From Chara braunii (lineage: Eukaryota; Streptophyta; Charophyceae; Charales; Characeae), in contig BFEA01000013.1 in NCBI GenBank assembly GCA_003427395.1, positions 5,874,977 through 5,921,992 on the forward strand: 47,016 bases of DNA, given 5' to 3'. How positions within the stretch are numbered: the first letter of the stretch is position 1; each line of letters opens with the position of its first letter. A program made the translations under genes and the position numbers. Below are positions 30,175 to 40,284 of this stretch, one piece after another. The notes under the pieces are model-generated. The model ran no database searches. It saw only the letters and a program-made list of their open reading frames with translations, and was not told where the DNA came from.

Positions 30175-30480
30175 CCTGCAGAGGTGGCGCTGATGAGTGG
30201 TGACCACATTGATGACTTGGAGACTATCTGCAGGGGTAGCACTGATTCACTGGAAGGCATATTGATGAGTTGGCAAGACATTGGTGTTGCGCTGATGAGC
30301 GCTGGACTCAGGGGAACTTTGAAACACTTTGTATTCATATTTCTGATAATATAAACTGTGAAACTCGGTCCTCATCTTCTCTATCTTTGTCTATTGTCAG
30401 ACTACTGTTCATTGTGTGTGGGAGTACGATGCATGGCATGTACACACTTGCGTGAGATGGTCCCCAGGACCCATGCACTA
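30175..30480. other. Leader-like sequence next to the gap
   Basis: It contains ATTGATGACTTGGAG (30208), also found just after the PBS of Gypsy-1 (2258), and repeated GGCGCTGATGAG-type phrases. It may be the 5' leader of another gypsy copy whose LTR lies in the gap. No coding sequence was found. Confidence 0.35.
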
Positions 30481-31850
30481 TCCCACCTTCAATTGCTTGA
30501 AGGCCCACTCACACTGCACTTCACAAAGGCCCTATAATACCCAGTCTCCGAGAATGATTTGACATCAGTCATGGACCCGAGGTGGTGGCTTGTCCATAAT
30601 GGCAGCCACCTTCACATTCTCCGGGCTCAGTCCTTCGAGGTTCTCATGCGCTAGATAGATCCTAGTATGTTGAAGGACTAGTGGAACAATGTTTAAAAAC
30701 CACCAGTACATCTGGAGCGTTGGAATGAGCCTCTCTGAAAAGTTAGGGGACTCGGGACAGGACTCGCCTGGGAGCGGTCGGGATTTTTTATTGAGGGCTG
30801 CACCTGGTGCCACCCCACAGCACAGGGAAATTTCTCTCTCTACTCGCCCTTTGGACGCCCTGTCCCGAGCCTCCAAAATTTTAGGAGAGGCTCACTCACG
30901 ATTCTCAACTTGGTTGGGGCCATGTACTGGTGGTTTAACTGCTCTGTGTGCTCCTCAAAGTCCTACTAAAGATAAGGATACCGTCGATGGCACCTGCATT
31001 TCAAATCTATCTTGCTGTACATCCCTGCACTCTATCTAAGAGGTCACTGATGTGGAGCAAGGGATCTGCATTACGCACGGTAATGGCATTGAGGCCCCTA
31101 TAATCAATGCACGTCCTTAGAGTACCCCCCTTCTTTGATACGAACAAAATTGGTGTACTGTAAAGCGAAGTACTAGGCCAGATCCGGCCCTTGTCAGTCA
31201 GCTCCTTGGTTTGAGAAGCTCATCGAACTTCACTGGAGACATCCTATATATCCTGCCTTTGGGCACTTTACTTCCTGGGACAATCACTATAGCATGGACT
31301 ATCTCCCTATCCATAACTCTTGTTAGTTCCTCCTGCAAGACCGAATGCCTCGCGATGATTCGTACTATCTCTGGAGGGATCCGCATGGCCTGTTCCTTAT
31401 AATAAATATAGAGCGCACAAACAACCGTAAGAGTCTGCCATCTTCTGAAGACTGTCTTCCTCAAAAGGACTATCCTCCCCTCAGCCAGTTCGTACTTCAT
31501 AGTTTTTCTATCCCAGTTAAACTGGGGCTTTGCAATCTCCAAGTAGTACATCCCTAGAATCATGTCAGATGGGAGTTTGTCGTTAACCAGAAAAGACAAC
31601 CTGTGTCTTATCTTTCCTCCCCCATACAAGGTGCAAACTTCCGTGATGCATATTCCCTTACCACTATTTCCTGCTTGTTGACCAAGGTAAAACTACAGGT
31701 CTACTCAGCCGCTGCACTTGGTCCCTTAATTGCAGCCTATCCACACAAGCAGGACTGGTGTAATTACGAGTGGAACGGATGTTTGCTAGGGCCCCTGCTT
31801 TACAGCTATTCACATCGACTTCCACTCACTGCAATAAGCTCACCCTTGGG
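30481..31850 (-). pseudogene. Gypsy-8 protease-RT remnant
   Basis: Read on the minus strand from 31850. A decayed protease comes first (KAGALANIRSTRNY, where the active-site region has lost its Asp). The post-protease part follows (LPSDMILGMYYLEIAKPQFN), with VPKGRIYRMSPVKFDEL and GTLRTCIDYRGLNAITV. About 60-70 residues are then deleted up to IDGILIFS, where the YLDD box reads IDGI. A small inverted-repeat element interrupts at 30936-30697. The sequence resumes with LEGLSPENVKVAAIMDKPPP and MTDVKSF, and scraps of the connection end near 30485. It is closely related to Gypsy-5. The catalytic losses make it dead. Confidence 0.85.
30697..30936. mobile_element. MITE-like element with 15-bp terminal inverted repeats
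   Basis: AAACCACCAGTACAT (30697-30711) and its exact reverse complement ATGTACTGGTGGTTT (30922-30936) bound a 240-base AT/GC-mixed body with no coding capacity. It splits the Gypsy-8 RT reading precisely: the coding sequence is gypsy on both sides. TTTAA lies at both edges and overlaps the inverted-repeat ends, so the target duplication is unclear (TTAA- or TTTAA-like). The size and structure fit a non-autonomous DNA transposon. Confidence 0.7.
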
Positions 31851-32580
31851 ACCCTCTGGCATTGTCACCCAGGAAGCTGTGAGATCTTTCTGAGAACACT
31901 TAACTCTTGCTCATGCTGCGAGAACAGAGCAACTCCTGGTCTGACTGCGACTGGGAGGTGACATAGAGGTAGTGGCCATAGCCATCCTATTATGAGAGGT
32001 TGAGAGAGTGTCTAGCCCAGTTGGGACTGTAGTGAAAGGTTTTCCACTTTGCAGACCCCAAATTCGAGTTTCAGGGTCAAGGTCCCCAAGTCAAAAGAGG
32101 CCAAACAGGCTGAAACAGAAAAAGGTCGCGTTGGGTACCCCACCAGTTACTCAGGTCAAAATTCAACCGTTACCTGCCCTTAAAGTCAAGTTTCACAATC
32201 CAAATGCAGCAGCACTCCAAGAAAAATTTGGAAAGTACTGGGCCTCAAAATTCCAAATATCAACAGGCCAAGGGCGACTGGTACCAAGTCAAAATCAGGC
32301 CCAGGCCAAGTCAAGCGGTGACCAAGTGAAGCAAGGGCCCAGTGTAGTCAACATAACAGACAGATTGTTCACTTGTGAGAAGGTGGAAGCGTTGTTGGCT
32401 GCTTGTGCACTATCGCGAGTTGGCAGAGCACCAGGGAGCCCTGCTGGGCTGCGCTAAGCTGTGGAAGACAGGTGGCCATAGCCGCGGTAGCAGTAGTAGT
32501 AGTTGAGCATAAGTAGGAAGGCGGGTGTATCCAGGGTATAATCCTCATAGTAGAAGAGGTTGAGAGTTCAAGAGAGTTAG

Positions 32581-32612
<32 letters not shown>

Positions 32613-32909
32613 AGGGAGACAGTAAGGTGGAGGGATACAAGTGAAAAGAGAAAGAGAGAGAGGGGGAGAGTAGAGAGAGGGAGAGTTACATGAGGGATGA
32701 ACCGAGTTACATACCTGATTGAAGCTGCCGGCTCTTGCGCTGAAAGAGCACTGTGTGGCTCGAACTCTAAATTTGTCTAATATGATCATTCATTGAAGTT
32801 TTCTAAGCTGCGATAATCTGGTCTCTCCATCTCTGGACCTCGATGTGAATTTATGTGTGAACTCTCACTGTGCATATGATTGGAGTGTGAATCCGAGTGG
32901 TTCATCGCA
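31851..32909 (+). repeat. Putative 5' LTR of Gypsy-4
   Basis: The right end is set by TTCATCGCA at 32909, two bases before a primer-binding site, the same layout as Gypsy-1. The left end is uncertain; I see no partner LTR because Gypsy-4 is cut at its 3' side. It contains GCCATAGC near 31974 and 32468 and a GA-rich microsatellite at 32578-32690. Confidence 0.5.
32578..32690. repeat. GA-rich low-complexity tract
   Basis: Perfect AG repeats at 32578-32602 are followed by interrupted GAGAGG runs. Minus-strand open frames of Ser/Leu repeats here are artefacts. Confidence 0.9.
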
Positions 32910-32911
32910 AT

Positions 32912-32923
32912 TGGTATCGGAGC
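32912..32923 (+). other. Primer-binding site of Gypsy-4
   Basis: TGGTATCGGAGC is identical to the Gypsy-1 site and lies two bases after the LTR-terminal CA. It is of the initiator tRNA-Met type. Confidence 0.85.
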
Positions 32924-33593
32924 AGGAACCTGCTGCATCCGTTGAACTTGGGCTCTGACTAGGCATAAGGCCAGCGAGAAGTGAGTTGGGGTTGACCTAG
33001 AGGTGAAGGCCGAAGAAGAAGTGGCCTGTTGGGGGGAAAGTAAGAGCACGTGCCTGTTGTAAGAAGCTGCATCGTGGAGCATCAACAAGGGAATGTTCAC
33101 TAGTGAAGTGCCTCGACCCCCTAAGCCCTGTAATTACTTTTGTTGAATTTTTCTAAGCTTGAGTACCTTCCCAGATCTTGGAGACGCTGCTGCTGGTCAA
33201 ATCTGGTGACGACATATCAGCATCTGGACAACTCTCTCCTAGAGGAAAGGCTCCTCCCCATGTGGGGAAGTGGCCAGTGGTTGTCGGCCTGCCTGGGGCA
33301 TGCGTACCCAGTTGGACCCTAGCCTCGTGAGAGGTCAATATTTGTGCATGATTTAGGTAAGTCTAGGGTAGAAGCTTGGCAGTTGGATGAATCACCCTTT
33401 AAGTAGAGAGCATGGCCATGAGCGGCGGGCGCTTGTAAAACAACTCGTCTAGCCCTAAGTCCGGTACTAACCACCATGCAATCGAACCGGAGCTGACGCA
33501 GTGAGGACCTCTAAGTGTTGAGAAGCGATCCTTCAGATTGGTGGGCACGACGTCTTATTTGCATCGTAAAAGAATTTTTGAGGTTCTTGCTGG
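32924..33593 (+). other. Leader of Gypsy-4
   Basis: About 670 bases between the PBS and the first gag-like reading. No motif is recognised. Confidence 0.5.
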
Positions 33594-34259
33594 TTGCCCA
33601 CCATATTTGATAGGGGAACTATGTCAGACCCTAATCTAGGTCAGGATAAATATAGATTAAGTGTTGAGGTGTACGTCTACGTGGTGAGGAGGCGGAGTCT
33701 ACTTACCTGTGCCTTCTTTCACCATGGACTACTACCCCGTGCTCGCTTTCTTGGGCCTGTCCGTGATATGGGGGCTGTTGTTCCGTTTTTTTTCTTTCCT
33801 CTTGGATTTAACAATACAAGTAGGGTGTGTACAACGACAAAGTCCAGGAGAACAACGCAACCTTATACCGTTGAGCAGCAAGCAGAAATTGACAGAAGGC
33901 TGGCGGAGAAAAACAAGGATGAGAAGAAAAAGAGAAAAGCTGGTGATATAAAAAAAGAAAATTGTAGGAGGAAAAAAAGTGAGTGGAGGAAGAAAGGAAG
34001 AGATTAGAGGAAATAAGAGTTGCGAAAGGAGTTGGATGTTGAAGAAGAGGAAGAAGGAGGAGGAGGATTAATAAGAAGAAGAGATGGAACACCGAAAGGT
34101 GGAGAAGTTGGAGAAGTTGCAGAGAGTAGTCAGGCTCGACAGTTGAGACTCCAGCAAATGGAGGACGAGGACTGGGTGGAAAAATTTACATTTTGCATTG
34201 AGATGCCGGAAGAATCCGAGGAAAAATCTGCATTTTGCATTGAGATGTCAGAAGAATAG
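33594..34259 (+). pseudogene. gag-like N-terminal remnant of Gypsy-4
   Basis: Two broken frames encode a highly charged coil: YTVEQQAEIDRRLAEKNKD then KKKRK, later EEEEEGGGGLIRRRDGTPK and ARQLRLQQMEDEDW. Position after leader and before protease suggests a gag N-terminus. There is no capsid core and no zinc knuckle, so most of gag is deleted. The assignment is by position and charge only. Confidence 0.45.
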
Positions 34260-34261
34260 AG

Positions 34262-36775
34262 TATTACGTCGAGGGAGTCTAGGCATACTTTTGCCTAGAA
34301 GCAAATGGGAAGGTAGAGGGAGTTCTCCATTCCCTGACTCTCCTCGTTGAAGACAATCTCCTGTTCGATATGGTCTTAGAAATGGATTGGGGAGAGGCAG
34401 CAGGAGCCACACTGCACTTGAGTGAGCACGAGTGTAGGTTTCCTAGTCCGTCAGGTGGTGTCAAGACGGCCCGCCTGTTTCATGTGTCAGGAGTAGATAG
34501 TTTGTTGGCACATTGTTGTCTCATTGCTCTTGCGTTTGCTCGGCTTGTCAAAAAGGAGCAGTTAGAAGGGCAGGTCTTTGTAGCCTATGTTAGGCCCGTT
34601 ACCGAGCCTAAAGAAGATAAACCAATCAACCCTATTATTGCCAAGTTGTTGGAAGAGTATGCAGATTGGTCAGAGGCTCCTTTCGGAGTAGTACCGCGCC
34701 CAATCCAGCATCACATTGAGATAGACCCTGGCAGTAGAACTCCCAAAGGAGCAGTTTACATAATGTCTCCTAGAGAGTTAGAGGAGTTGTGTAAACAGTT
34801 GGACGATCTCCTCGAGAAGGGTTGGATCAGGGCCAGTTCGTCACCTTTTGGAGCGCCTGTTCTATTTGTCCCCAAGAAGGAGGGATAATTGAGAATGTGC
34901 ATCGACTATAGAAGTCTGAACGCCACTACAGTCAAGAATGCAGAACCACTGCCCCGTATAGATGATCTGTTAGACCGGGTGCAAGGCTGTAATTACTTTA
35001 CAAAGATAGACTCAAATTCAGGGTATCATCAGATTGAAGTCCACCCTGAGGACCAATACAAGACAGCGTTCAAAACTAGATATGGACGTTATGAGTTCAT
35101 AGTGATGCACCGACCACTTTTCAACGTTGTATGAACGATCTGTTCAGACCATGGTTAGATAATTTTGTGGTAGTGTACTCAGATGATATTTTAGTCTTTA
35201 GTAAGACCCTCCAAGAGCATGAGGGTCATCTGAGGTAGATCTTGGAGAAGTTGCACGAGGCAAACTTATAGGTCAATGCGAAGAAGTGCGGGTGGGCCAA
35301 GATCGAAATCTTGTACTTGGGCCACATATTAGATGGAGACGGTATAAAACCTGAGGACAACAAGATTGCAGCAATTAGGGACTGGGCAACTCCTCGTACG
35401 TTGACAGAGTTGGGATCGCTTTTAAGATTGGCCAATTACTACAGAAAGTTCGTTAGAAACTTTTCCACTATCGTTGCTCCCTTTCGGAGACTGCTAGAGA
35501 AAGAAGCGATCTGGAAGTGGGACCAAGATTGCACCTCGACCCTCAGAAAGTTGAAACGGACCCTAGTAGAGTACCTAGTCCTCAAGGTAGCCAATCCGTC
35601 CTTACCCTTTGTCGTTACTACAGATGCGAGTCAATATGGTATTGGTGTTGTGTTACAGCAAGACGACGGCAATGGGTACAAACCCGTAGAGTTCATGTCT
35701 GCTAGACTACCTTCAGAGAAAGTTGCAGCCTCAACTTATGAGAGAGAAATCTACACTCTCAAGCAAGCAGTAGATCATTGGAGACATTACTTGCTTGGGA
35801 GGCACTTCAAAGTCTATTCGGATCATGAGACACTGAGGTGGTTAAAGACGCAAGCCAAGATGACACCTAAGCTTACTAGGTGGGCTGTTGAGATTAACCA
35901 CTTTGATTTCGAGCTTAAACCCGTTAAAGGAAAGTACAACGTGGTAGTAGATGCTCCGAGTAGAAGAGCTGATTACTTTGGAGCTATAGTTCACTACTTA
36001 GACAAAGGGACCGACCTGCAGCAAAGAGTTAGAGCTCAGTATGCGCAGAACCCCATCTACAACGACCTCTTGAAGAGAGTTAAAAAGGCCCATGAAAGTG
36101 AACCGAATTATCACACCACGAACGGGTTACTATTTGAGAAGACCGACGTTGTAGACAAATTATGCATCCCCAATAGTGAAGAGGTCCGTAGTCTGGTCTT
36201 GGGGGAATGCCACGATACAGAGGGACTCTTTGGCTGGCAAAAGACTTTAGCCAACCTCGTACGTTCCTGTACGTGACCCGACATGAATGCTGACTGCATA
36301 GAATACGTACGCAGCTGTAAGGTGTGTCAGCGCAATAAGACTACGATGCGAGGTCTATTAGGCCTTCTCAGACCCTTGCCTATTCCATCAGGACCCGGAG
36401 AGTCCGTATCCATTGATTTCATGGATGCCGAGGTTAGGAGTAGGCGTGGCAAGAGCCAAGTCATGGTAGTAGTAGCTCGTTTTAGCAATTATGCAAGTTT
36501 TGTTCCTTTGCCCTCAGAGGCACGTACTGAGTTAGTTATAGAGAAATTTTTTGATTGCTGGGTAAGTGAACATGGTATTCCGCTATCTATAGTTAGTGAT
36601 AGAGAGACAGTTTATCAGTCAGAACTGGCAGGAACTGATGAGAGTCTATGGCTCTAAGTTGCTAATGCCATTTGGCCGTCATCCAGAGACTAACAGTCAG
36701 ATTGAACAGATGAATAAGATCCTGCAGCAAATACTCAGGATGTATATTAAACCAACTCATCACTCCAGTCCCACG
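34262..36775 (+). pseudogene. pol: pol of Gypsy-4: protease end, RT, RNase H, integrase
   Basis: The protease end comes first (LLFDMVLEMDWGEAAGATL). RT follows: RTPKGAVYIMSPRELEEL, a stop at 34886-34888, then LRMCIDYRSLNATTV, FTKIDSNSGYHQI and FIVM. A small deletion then removes the PFGLxNAPxTF block. YSDD replaces YLDD/YVDD with both Asp kept. Further stops are followed by an open frame 35311-36276 with LGHILDGDGIKPEDN, RNase H (TTDASQYGIGVVLQQ, YSDHETLRWLK) and the integrase zinc His half. Integrase core pieces are SIDFMD, SIVSDRETVY (the second Asp is retained in SDRE) and ETNSQIEQMN. It is cut at about 36775, within the core's end. Confidence 0.88.
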
Positions 36776-36844
36776 GCGTGTCAAGTCGAGTTAGATTTGT
36801 CAAAGGAGAGGCGACTGTAGAATAGTTCTCCTATAGTTGCCGCA
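36776..36844. other. Junction between Gypsy-4 (+) and Gypsy-5 (-)
   Basis: About 70 bases with no clear assignment, where two gypsy copies cut within integrase and just after RT meet tail to tail. No target duplication is seen. Confidence 0.5.
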
Positions 36845-38347
36845 CATTCCTAAGAAAGATCTGACCTCAGTAACAGTCTGAGGTCGTGGCCAGTCCCTTA
36901 TACTAGCCACCTTCGCATCTTCCGGCCTAATTCCTTCCGCGGATACTTCATGACCCAAGTATAAGATCTTAGTGCGTCCGAACTCACACTTCTCTAGGTT
37001 GACCTTATACTTGTGCTGTCGCAAGAGTGAGAGTACAGTATCAACGTGCTGTGCATGCTCTTCGACAGACTTACTAAAGATCAGAATATCGTCGAGATAG
37101 ACAACGACAAACTTATCTAAGTGGTCATGAAAGATCTTATTCATAGCGTGTTGGAATGTACCCGGCGCGTTACAAAGGCCAAAGGGCATCACAACAAACT
37201 CATAAAGACCATATCTGGTCTGAAATGCAGTCTTGTGTTGATCCTCAAGTCTTATAGCGATCTGATGGTAGCCAGATTTTAAATCTATCTTGCTATAGTA
37301 CTTGCATCCCTGCACCCTATCCAATAGGTCGTCTATGCGAGGTAGAGGCTCTACGTTCTTCACAGTGATGGCATTGAGGCCTCTATAGTCAATGCACATC
37401 CTCAATGTACCCCCCTTCTTTGGTACAAATAGTGCTGGCGATCCGTAGGGGGAAGTACTCGGCCGGATCCATTCCTTCTCTGTCAGCTCTTTCAGTTGTC
37501 GCCGAAGTTCATCCAACTCGGCCGGAGCCATCCTATAGATCCTTCCCTTTGGGGTTTTACTCCCTGGAATGATTTCTATGGCGTGGACAACCTCCCTTTC
37601 TACGACTCCTGTAGGCTCCTCGAACAGATCAGGGAACTTAGCAACGACGTGTTCTATCTCTGGGGGAGTTTTAACGGCCGCCCCTTTCTCAGAGACATAC
37701 ACTAGGTACACACCCTCCTTTTGGTTCTGTTTGTAATAGTTATAAAATGGTGATGCACACAAGCAGCCATAGGTATCTATTATGCTACTGGCTTTGAACT
37801 TAGTCAATCTGACTGCTCTGCCATCGGGCAACTTATGTTTTAGCACCTTCTTGTCCCAATCAAACTGGGGCTTGGCAACCTCAAGGTAGTACATACCTAA
37901 CAACATGTCGAATGGTAAGTCGTCGCTAACAAGGAACGAAATCTTATGATTAAGTTCCCCTCCTCCATAGGAGAAGGTACAGACTACGTCCTTGATATAA
38001 TCTGTGACAATCATGCGCTCCTTATCGGCCAAAGTAGAAGCTACGGGTCTACGAAGGTGTTGTACCCGGTCCTGTAGGTGCAGCCTTTCCAAACAGTCGT
38101 GACTTATGTAATTCCGCGTGGAGCCAATGTCTATGAAGGCACCACATTTGCGGCCTCCTACATCAACTTCCACCACAAAATGTTCCCCTCTAGGACCCTT
38201 CCTTAGTGCCACCCAAGATTCACGAGGGTTCTTGTTTGACCACTCGCTTTCCACATCTTCTAAGGCTTCAAACACATCCAACGTACATAGCATAGTTTGG
38301 TCTGGATGAGTCTGCGGGGTGACTAAAGAGTCATTAGCTAGGGCCAT
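36800..38347 (-). CDS. pol: Open protease-RT frame of Gypsy-5 (515 residues)
   Basis: The longest clean frame in the window. Retropepsin lies at residues about 60-160, with the active site at 73-75 reading Asp-Ile-Gly (GAFIDIGSTRNYIS) instead of Asp-Ser/Thr-Gly, and LLGMYYLEVAKPQFDW at 149-164. RT runs from about 255: KGRIYRMAPAELDEL, LRMCIDYRGLNAITVK, PLPRIDDLLD, YSKIDLKSGYHQI (catalytic Asp 355), FVVMPFGLCNAPGTFQ, VVVYLDDILIFSK (Asp 419 and 420) and LGHEVSAEG. It ends just after the connection block SFLGMCGNYRR, where the element is cut. RNase H and integrase are therefore missing and about seven foreign residues follow. The RT core looks intact, but the protease substitution and the truncation argue against function. 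Confidence 0.88.
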   Translation of the reverse strand: MALANDSLVTPQTHPDQTMLCTLDVFEALEDVESEWSNKNPRESWVALRKGPRGEHFVVEVDVGGRKCGAFIDIGSTRNYISHDCLERLHLQDRVQHLRRPVASTLADKERMIVTDYIKDVVCTFSYGGGELNHKISFLVSDDLPFDMLLGMYYLEVAKPQFDWDKKVLKHKLPDGRAVRLTKFKASSIIDTYGCLCASPFYNYYKQNQKEGVYLVYVSEKGAAVKTPPEIEHVVAKFPDLFEEPTGVVEREVVHAIEIIPGSKTPKGRIYRMAPAELDELRRQLKELTEKEWIRPSTSPYGSPALFVPKKGGTLRMCIDYRGLNAITVKNVEPLPRIDDLLDRVQGCKYYSKIDLKSGYHQIAIRLEDQHKTAFQTRYGLYEFVVMPFGLCNAPGTFQHAMNKIFHDHLDKFVVVYLDDILIFSKSVEEHAQHVDTVLSLLRQHKYKVNLEKCEFGRTKILYLGHEVSAEGIRPEDAKVASIRDWPRPQTVTEVRSFLGMCGNYRRTILQSPLL

Positions 38348-38363
38348 CTCGTGAAGTGGGAGG

Positions 38364-38851
38364 GTATCGGACCCACTTCACCATGAGTAGAAGCAGCTAA
38401 AACTTCCACCGGCCTCACGTGTTTCCCGAGCTAGAAGTCGGGGAAGGAGATGCCCCCATCTTAGGAGGTATCTTCTGCGTGACCTTTGCGTTCTGGCACT
38501 TGTACTGGGTGTGTCCGCCACAGTTAATACAAGCACCACACACTCGGCGGTCCCACCACACTTCTTGATCAAGACCTGCCTTGACCCAATCAACAACTTT
38601 GGTCTGCGTATCGGACCCACTTCACCATGAGTAGAAGCAGCTAAAACTTCCACCGGCCTCACGTGTTTCCCGAGCTAGAAGTCTGGGAAGGAGATGCCCC
38701 CATCTTAGGAGGTATCTTTTGCGTGACCTTTGCGTTCTGGCACTTGTACTGGGTGTGTCCGCCACAGTTAATACAAGCACCACACACTCGGCGGTCCCAC
38801 CACACTTCTTGATCAAGACCTGCCTTGACCCAATCAGCAACTTTGGTCTGA
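38364..38851 (-). repeat. 244-bp tandem duplication over the gag zinc knuckle of Gypsy-5
   Basis: GTATCGGACCCACTTCACCA starts copies at 38364 and 38608, 244 bases apart. The copies differ at only a few bases, so this is recent. The duplicated piece encodes the Cys-rich gag end (ACINCGGHTQYKCQNAK on the minus strand). The period is 1 mod 3, so it breaks the gag-pol frame. Confidence 0.92.
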
Positions 38852-38976
38852 TTGGAGGCGGCCTTCCCTTGACTCTTTTGATGGCCCTTCACTCGGCCAC
38901 CAGCCTTAGCCTTAACTACTGCGGTGAGGGTGCTACCCTCATCGATCTCCTCGCCGTCCAACTCTGAAACGTCCAA
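38659..38976 (-). pseudogene. C-terminal gag (zinc-knuckle) piece of Gypsy-5
   Basis: The reading has an acidic start (DVSELDGEEIDEG), a basic Lys/Gln-rich linker, then VCGACINCGGHTQYKCQ. The knuckle is CX2CX2HX4C, two residues shorter than the usual CX2CX4HX4C. It is in a different frame from the gag core upstream. The second copy lies in the downstream duplicate. Confidence 0.7.
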
Positions 38977-39082
38977 CTAGTCAGTGAGCTCGTCGATCTC
39001 TGTTTGAGTCCCATCGGACTCAACCATCATCAGTTTAGCTCCCTTCTTCTTCCATTTCTGTGGACTCTTCTTCTTCCTCGCG

Positions 39083-39877
39083 TCATTCTGAGAAGGTTGA
39101 GCATTTCCTAGAGTGGCCTCTAAGTAAGGCTTTTCTAGACAAGGTCTCAAACGAGTGATACTCGAGGCGAGCCTCGCTGGCCAGCAAATTCCTAAGGTTC
39201 TCTGGGAGACATCTCACATATGTGGTCAACCGGAACAGGTTATCGTAGTTGATGCTTGGGACGACGATGAGGCTCTCTACGGTAGTCGTAAGCTCCCTGA
39301 CTGACTTGAACTTTCTTTGGTCTAGTCTATTTATCGCATCAGTGGCAATTTGTGCCTGTTGTGGATTGTGCCAACGAGCTTCTACCATCTCTAAGAACTG
39401 GTCTAACGTTATGGTCTTACCCCAGTCTGCCATCCGTCGTCCGTACCCGGCCTTTGAAACTAAACCATCCAGCCATTTGGCTGCCTTACCCTCAAGGTAA
39501 GATGCAGCAGTAATCACCTCCTCCTCCTGCAAAGTCCTCTTCGCCTTTACCCACACTGGAACTGTTCTCAACCATGTCTTGAGTTCCTCATCCTTCTTCT
39601 CGCCTGAGAAGGCAAGAGGCTGTTTCATAGGGGTCTTAGGGTACCATAGACCTTGCGTCTGTCCTAGTTGAGGAACAGGTTGTTGTGGTGGTGTAGCAAC
39701 CACCGCTGGACCCGAAGAAGAAGAAGCAACAGTCTGTGAGACTGCTGCAGACGTACCGCTTGGCTGTGTGCCAGCTTGTACCGGAAAGGGGCCTGACATC
39801 GCCGTTAACGACAACGGCGATTGTGCTGCTGGCCTAAATCCGGGCCTTTGCAAAAGGTCCAAGATAGAGTTGTGCAT
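39083..39877 (-). CDS. gag: gag capsid frame of Gypsy-5 (264 residues)
   Basis: The minus-strand frame is open. MHNSILDLLQRPGF is a helical start, and the frame is also open upstream (HVDSRLDF) to the junction near 39905, so the true start may be lost. A Pro/Ser/Gln-rich linker follows. The retrotransposon gag core is YPKTPMKQPLAFSGEKKDEE, LKTWLRTVPVWVKAKR, ITAASYLEGKAAKWLDGLV, ITLDQFLEMVEARWHNPQQ, INRLDQRKF and LTTYVRCLPENLRNLLASEA. It would form the particle shell. It ends in a shifted frame at 39083; downstream gag pieces are in other frames. Confidence 0.8.
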   Translation of the reverse strand: MHNSILDLLQRPGFRPAAQSPLSLTAMSGPFPVQAGTQPSGTSAAVSQTVASSSSGPAVVATPPQQPVPQLGQTQGLWYPKTPMKQPLAFSGEKKDEELKTWLRTVPVWVKAKRTLQEEEVITAASYLEGKAAKWLDGLVSKAGYGRRMADWGKTITLDQFLEMVEARWHNPQQAQIATDAINRLDQRKFKSVRELTTTVESLIVVPSINYDNLFRLTTYVRCLPENLRNLLASEARLEYHSFETLSRKALLRGHSRKCSTFSE

Positions 39878-39894
39878 GAAGTCCAGCCTACTAT

Positions 39895-40276
39895 CTACAT
39901 GCGCAGTCCCCTATTCGCGGGTGACAGCTTTTGTGAGATGTTCTCTTCTGGGGCGAACTCCTTTGACTTGACCCAGACTAAATCACCTACCTGGAACTGT
40001 GATGGCGGACGATGCTTGTTAGCTTGTTCTATCATTCTGTGTTGAGCTTTTCTCAGATTGTCGGTCACTCTTCCAATTTCCTTCTCATGCTGCAATGCAA
40101 ACTCTCTAGTTCTGGGTGGCAGTCTCTGTACTTGGTCTGGATTTAGTCCTTCAAACGGTCTACGTGGTCAGAAGGACTTGTGTAGCCCATTAGGAGTTCG
40201 ACAAGTAGCTAGATGGACGCTATTATTGTAGGCACTAGCTACTTTGGGAAGCATCTCTTCCCAGTTGGTCTGGAGG
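39895..40276 (-). pseudogene. Gypsy integrase C-terminal fragment
   Basis: From 40276 the minus strand reads WEEMLPKVASAYNNSVHLAT, a stop, then LRKAQHRMIEQANKHRPPSQ and FQVGDLVWVKSKEFAPEENI. This is the end of the integrase core and the start of the GPY/F region. It meets the gag of Gypsy-5 at about 39900, and Gypsy-6 at about 40280 in head-to-head orientation. It may come from a third copy or from rearranged Gypsy-5. Confidence 0.82.
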
Positions 40277-40284
40277 TTCTCATG

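Noticed and set aside
30188-30310. CTGATGAG twice (30190 and 30295) as further hammerhead cores
   Set aside because: No GAAA follows a pairable stem II, and there are no stems I or III. The core 7-mer alone is expected by chance.
29408-30338. Long open frames of 258-290 codons across the gap
   Set aside because: They consist of undetermined bases.
32577-32789. Minus-strand Ser/Leu-rich peptide
   Set aside because: It comes from GA-rich low-complexity sequence.
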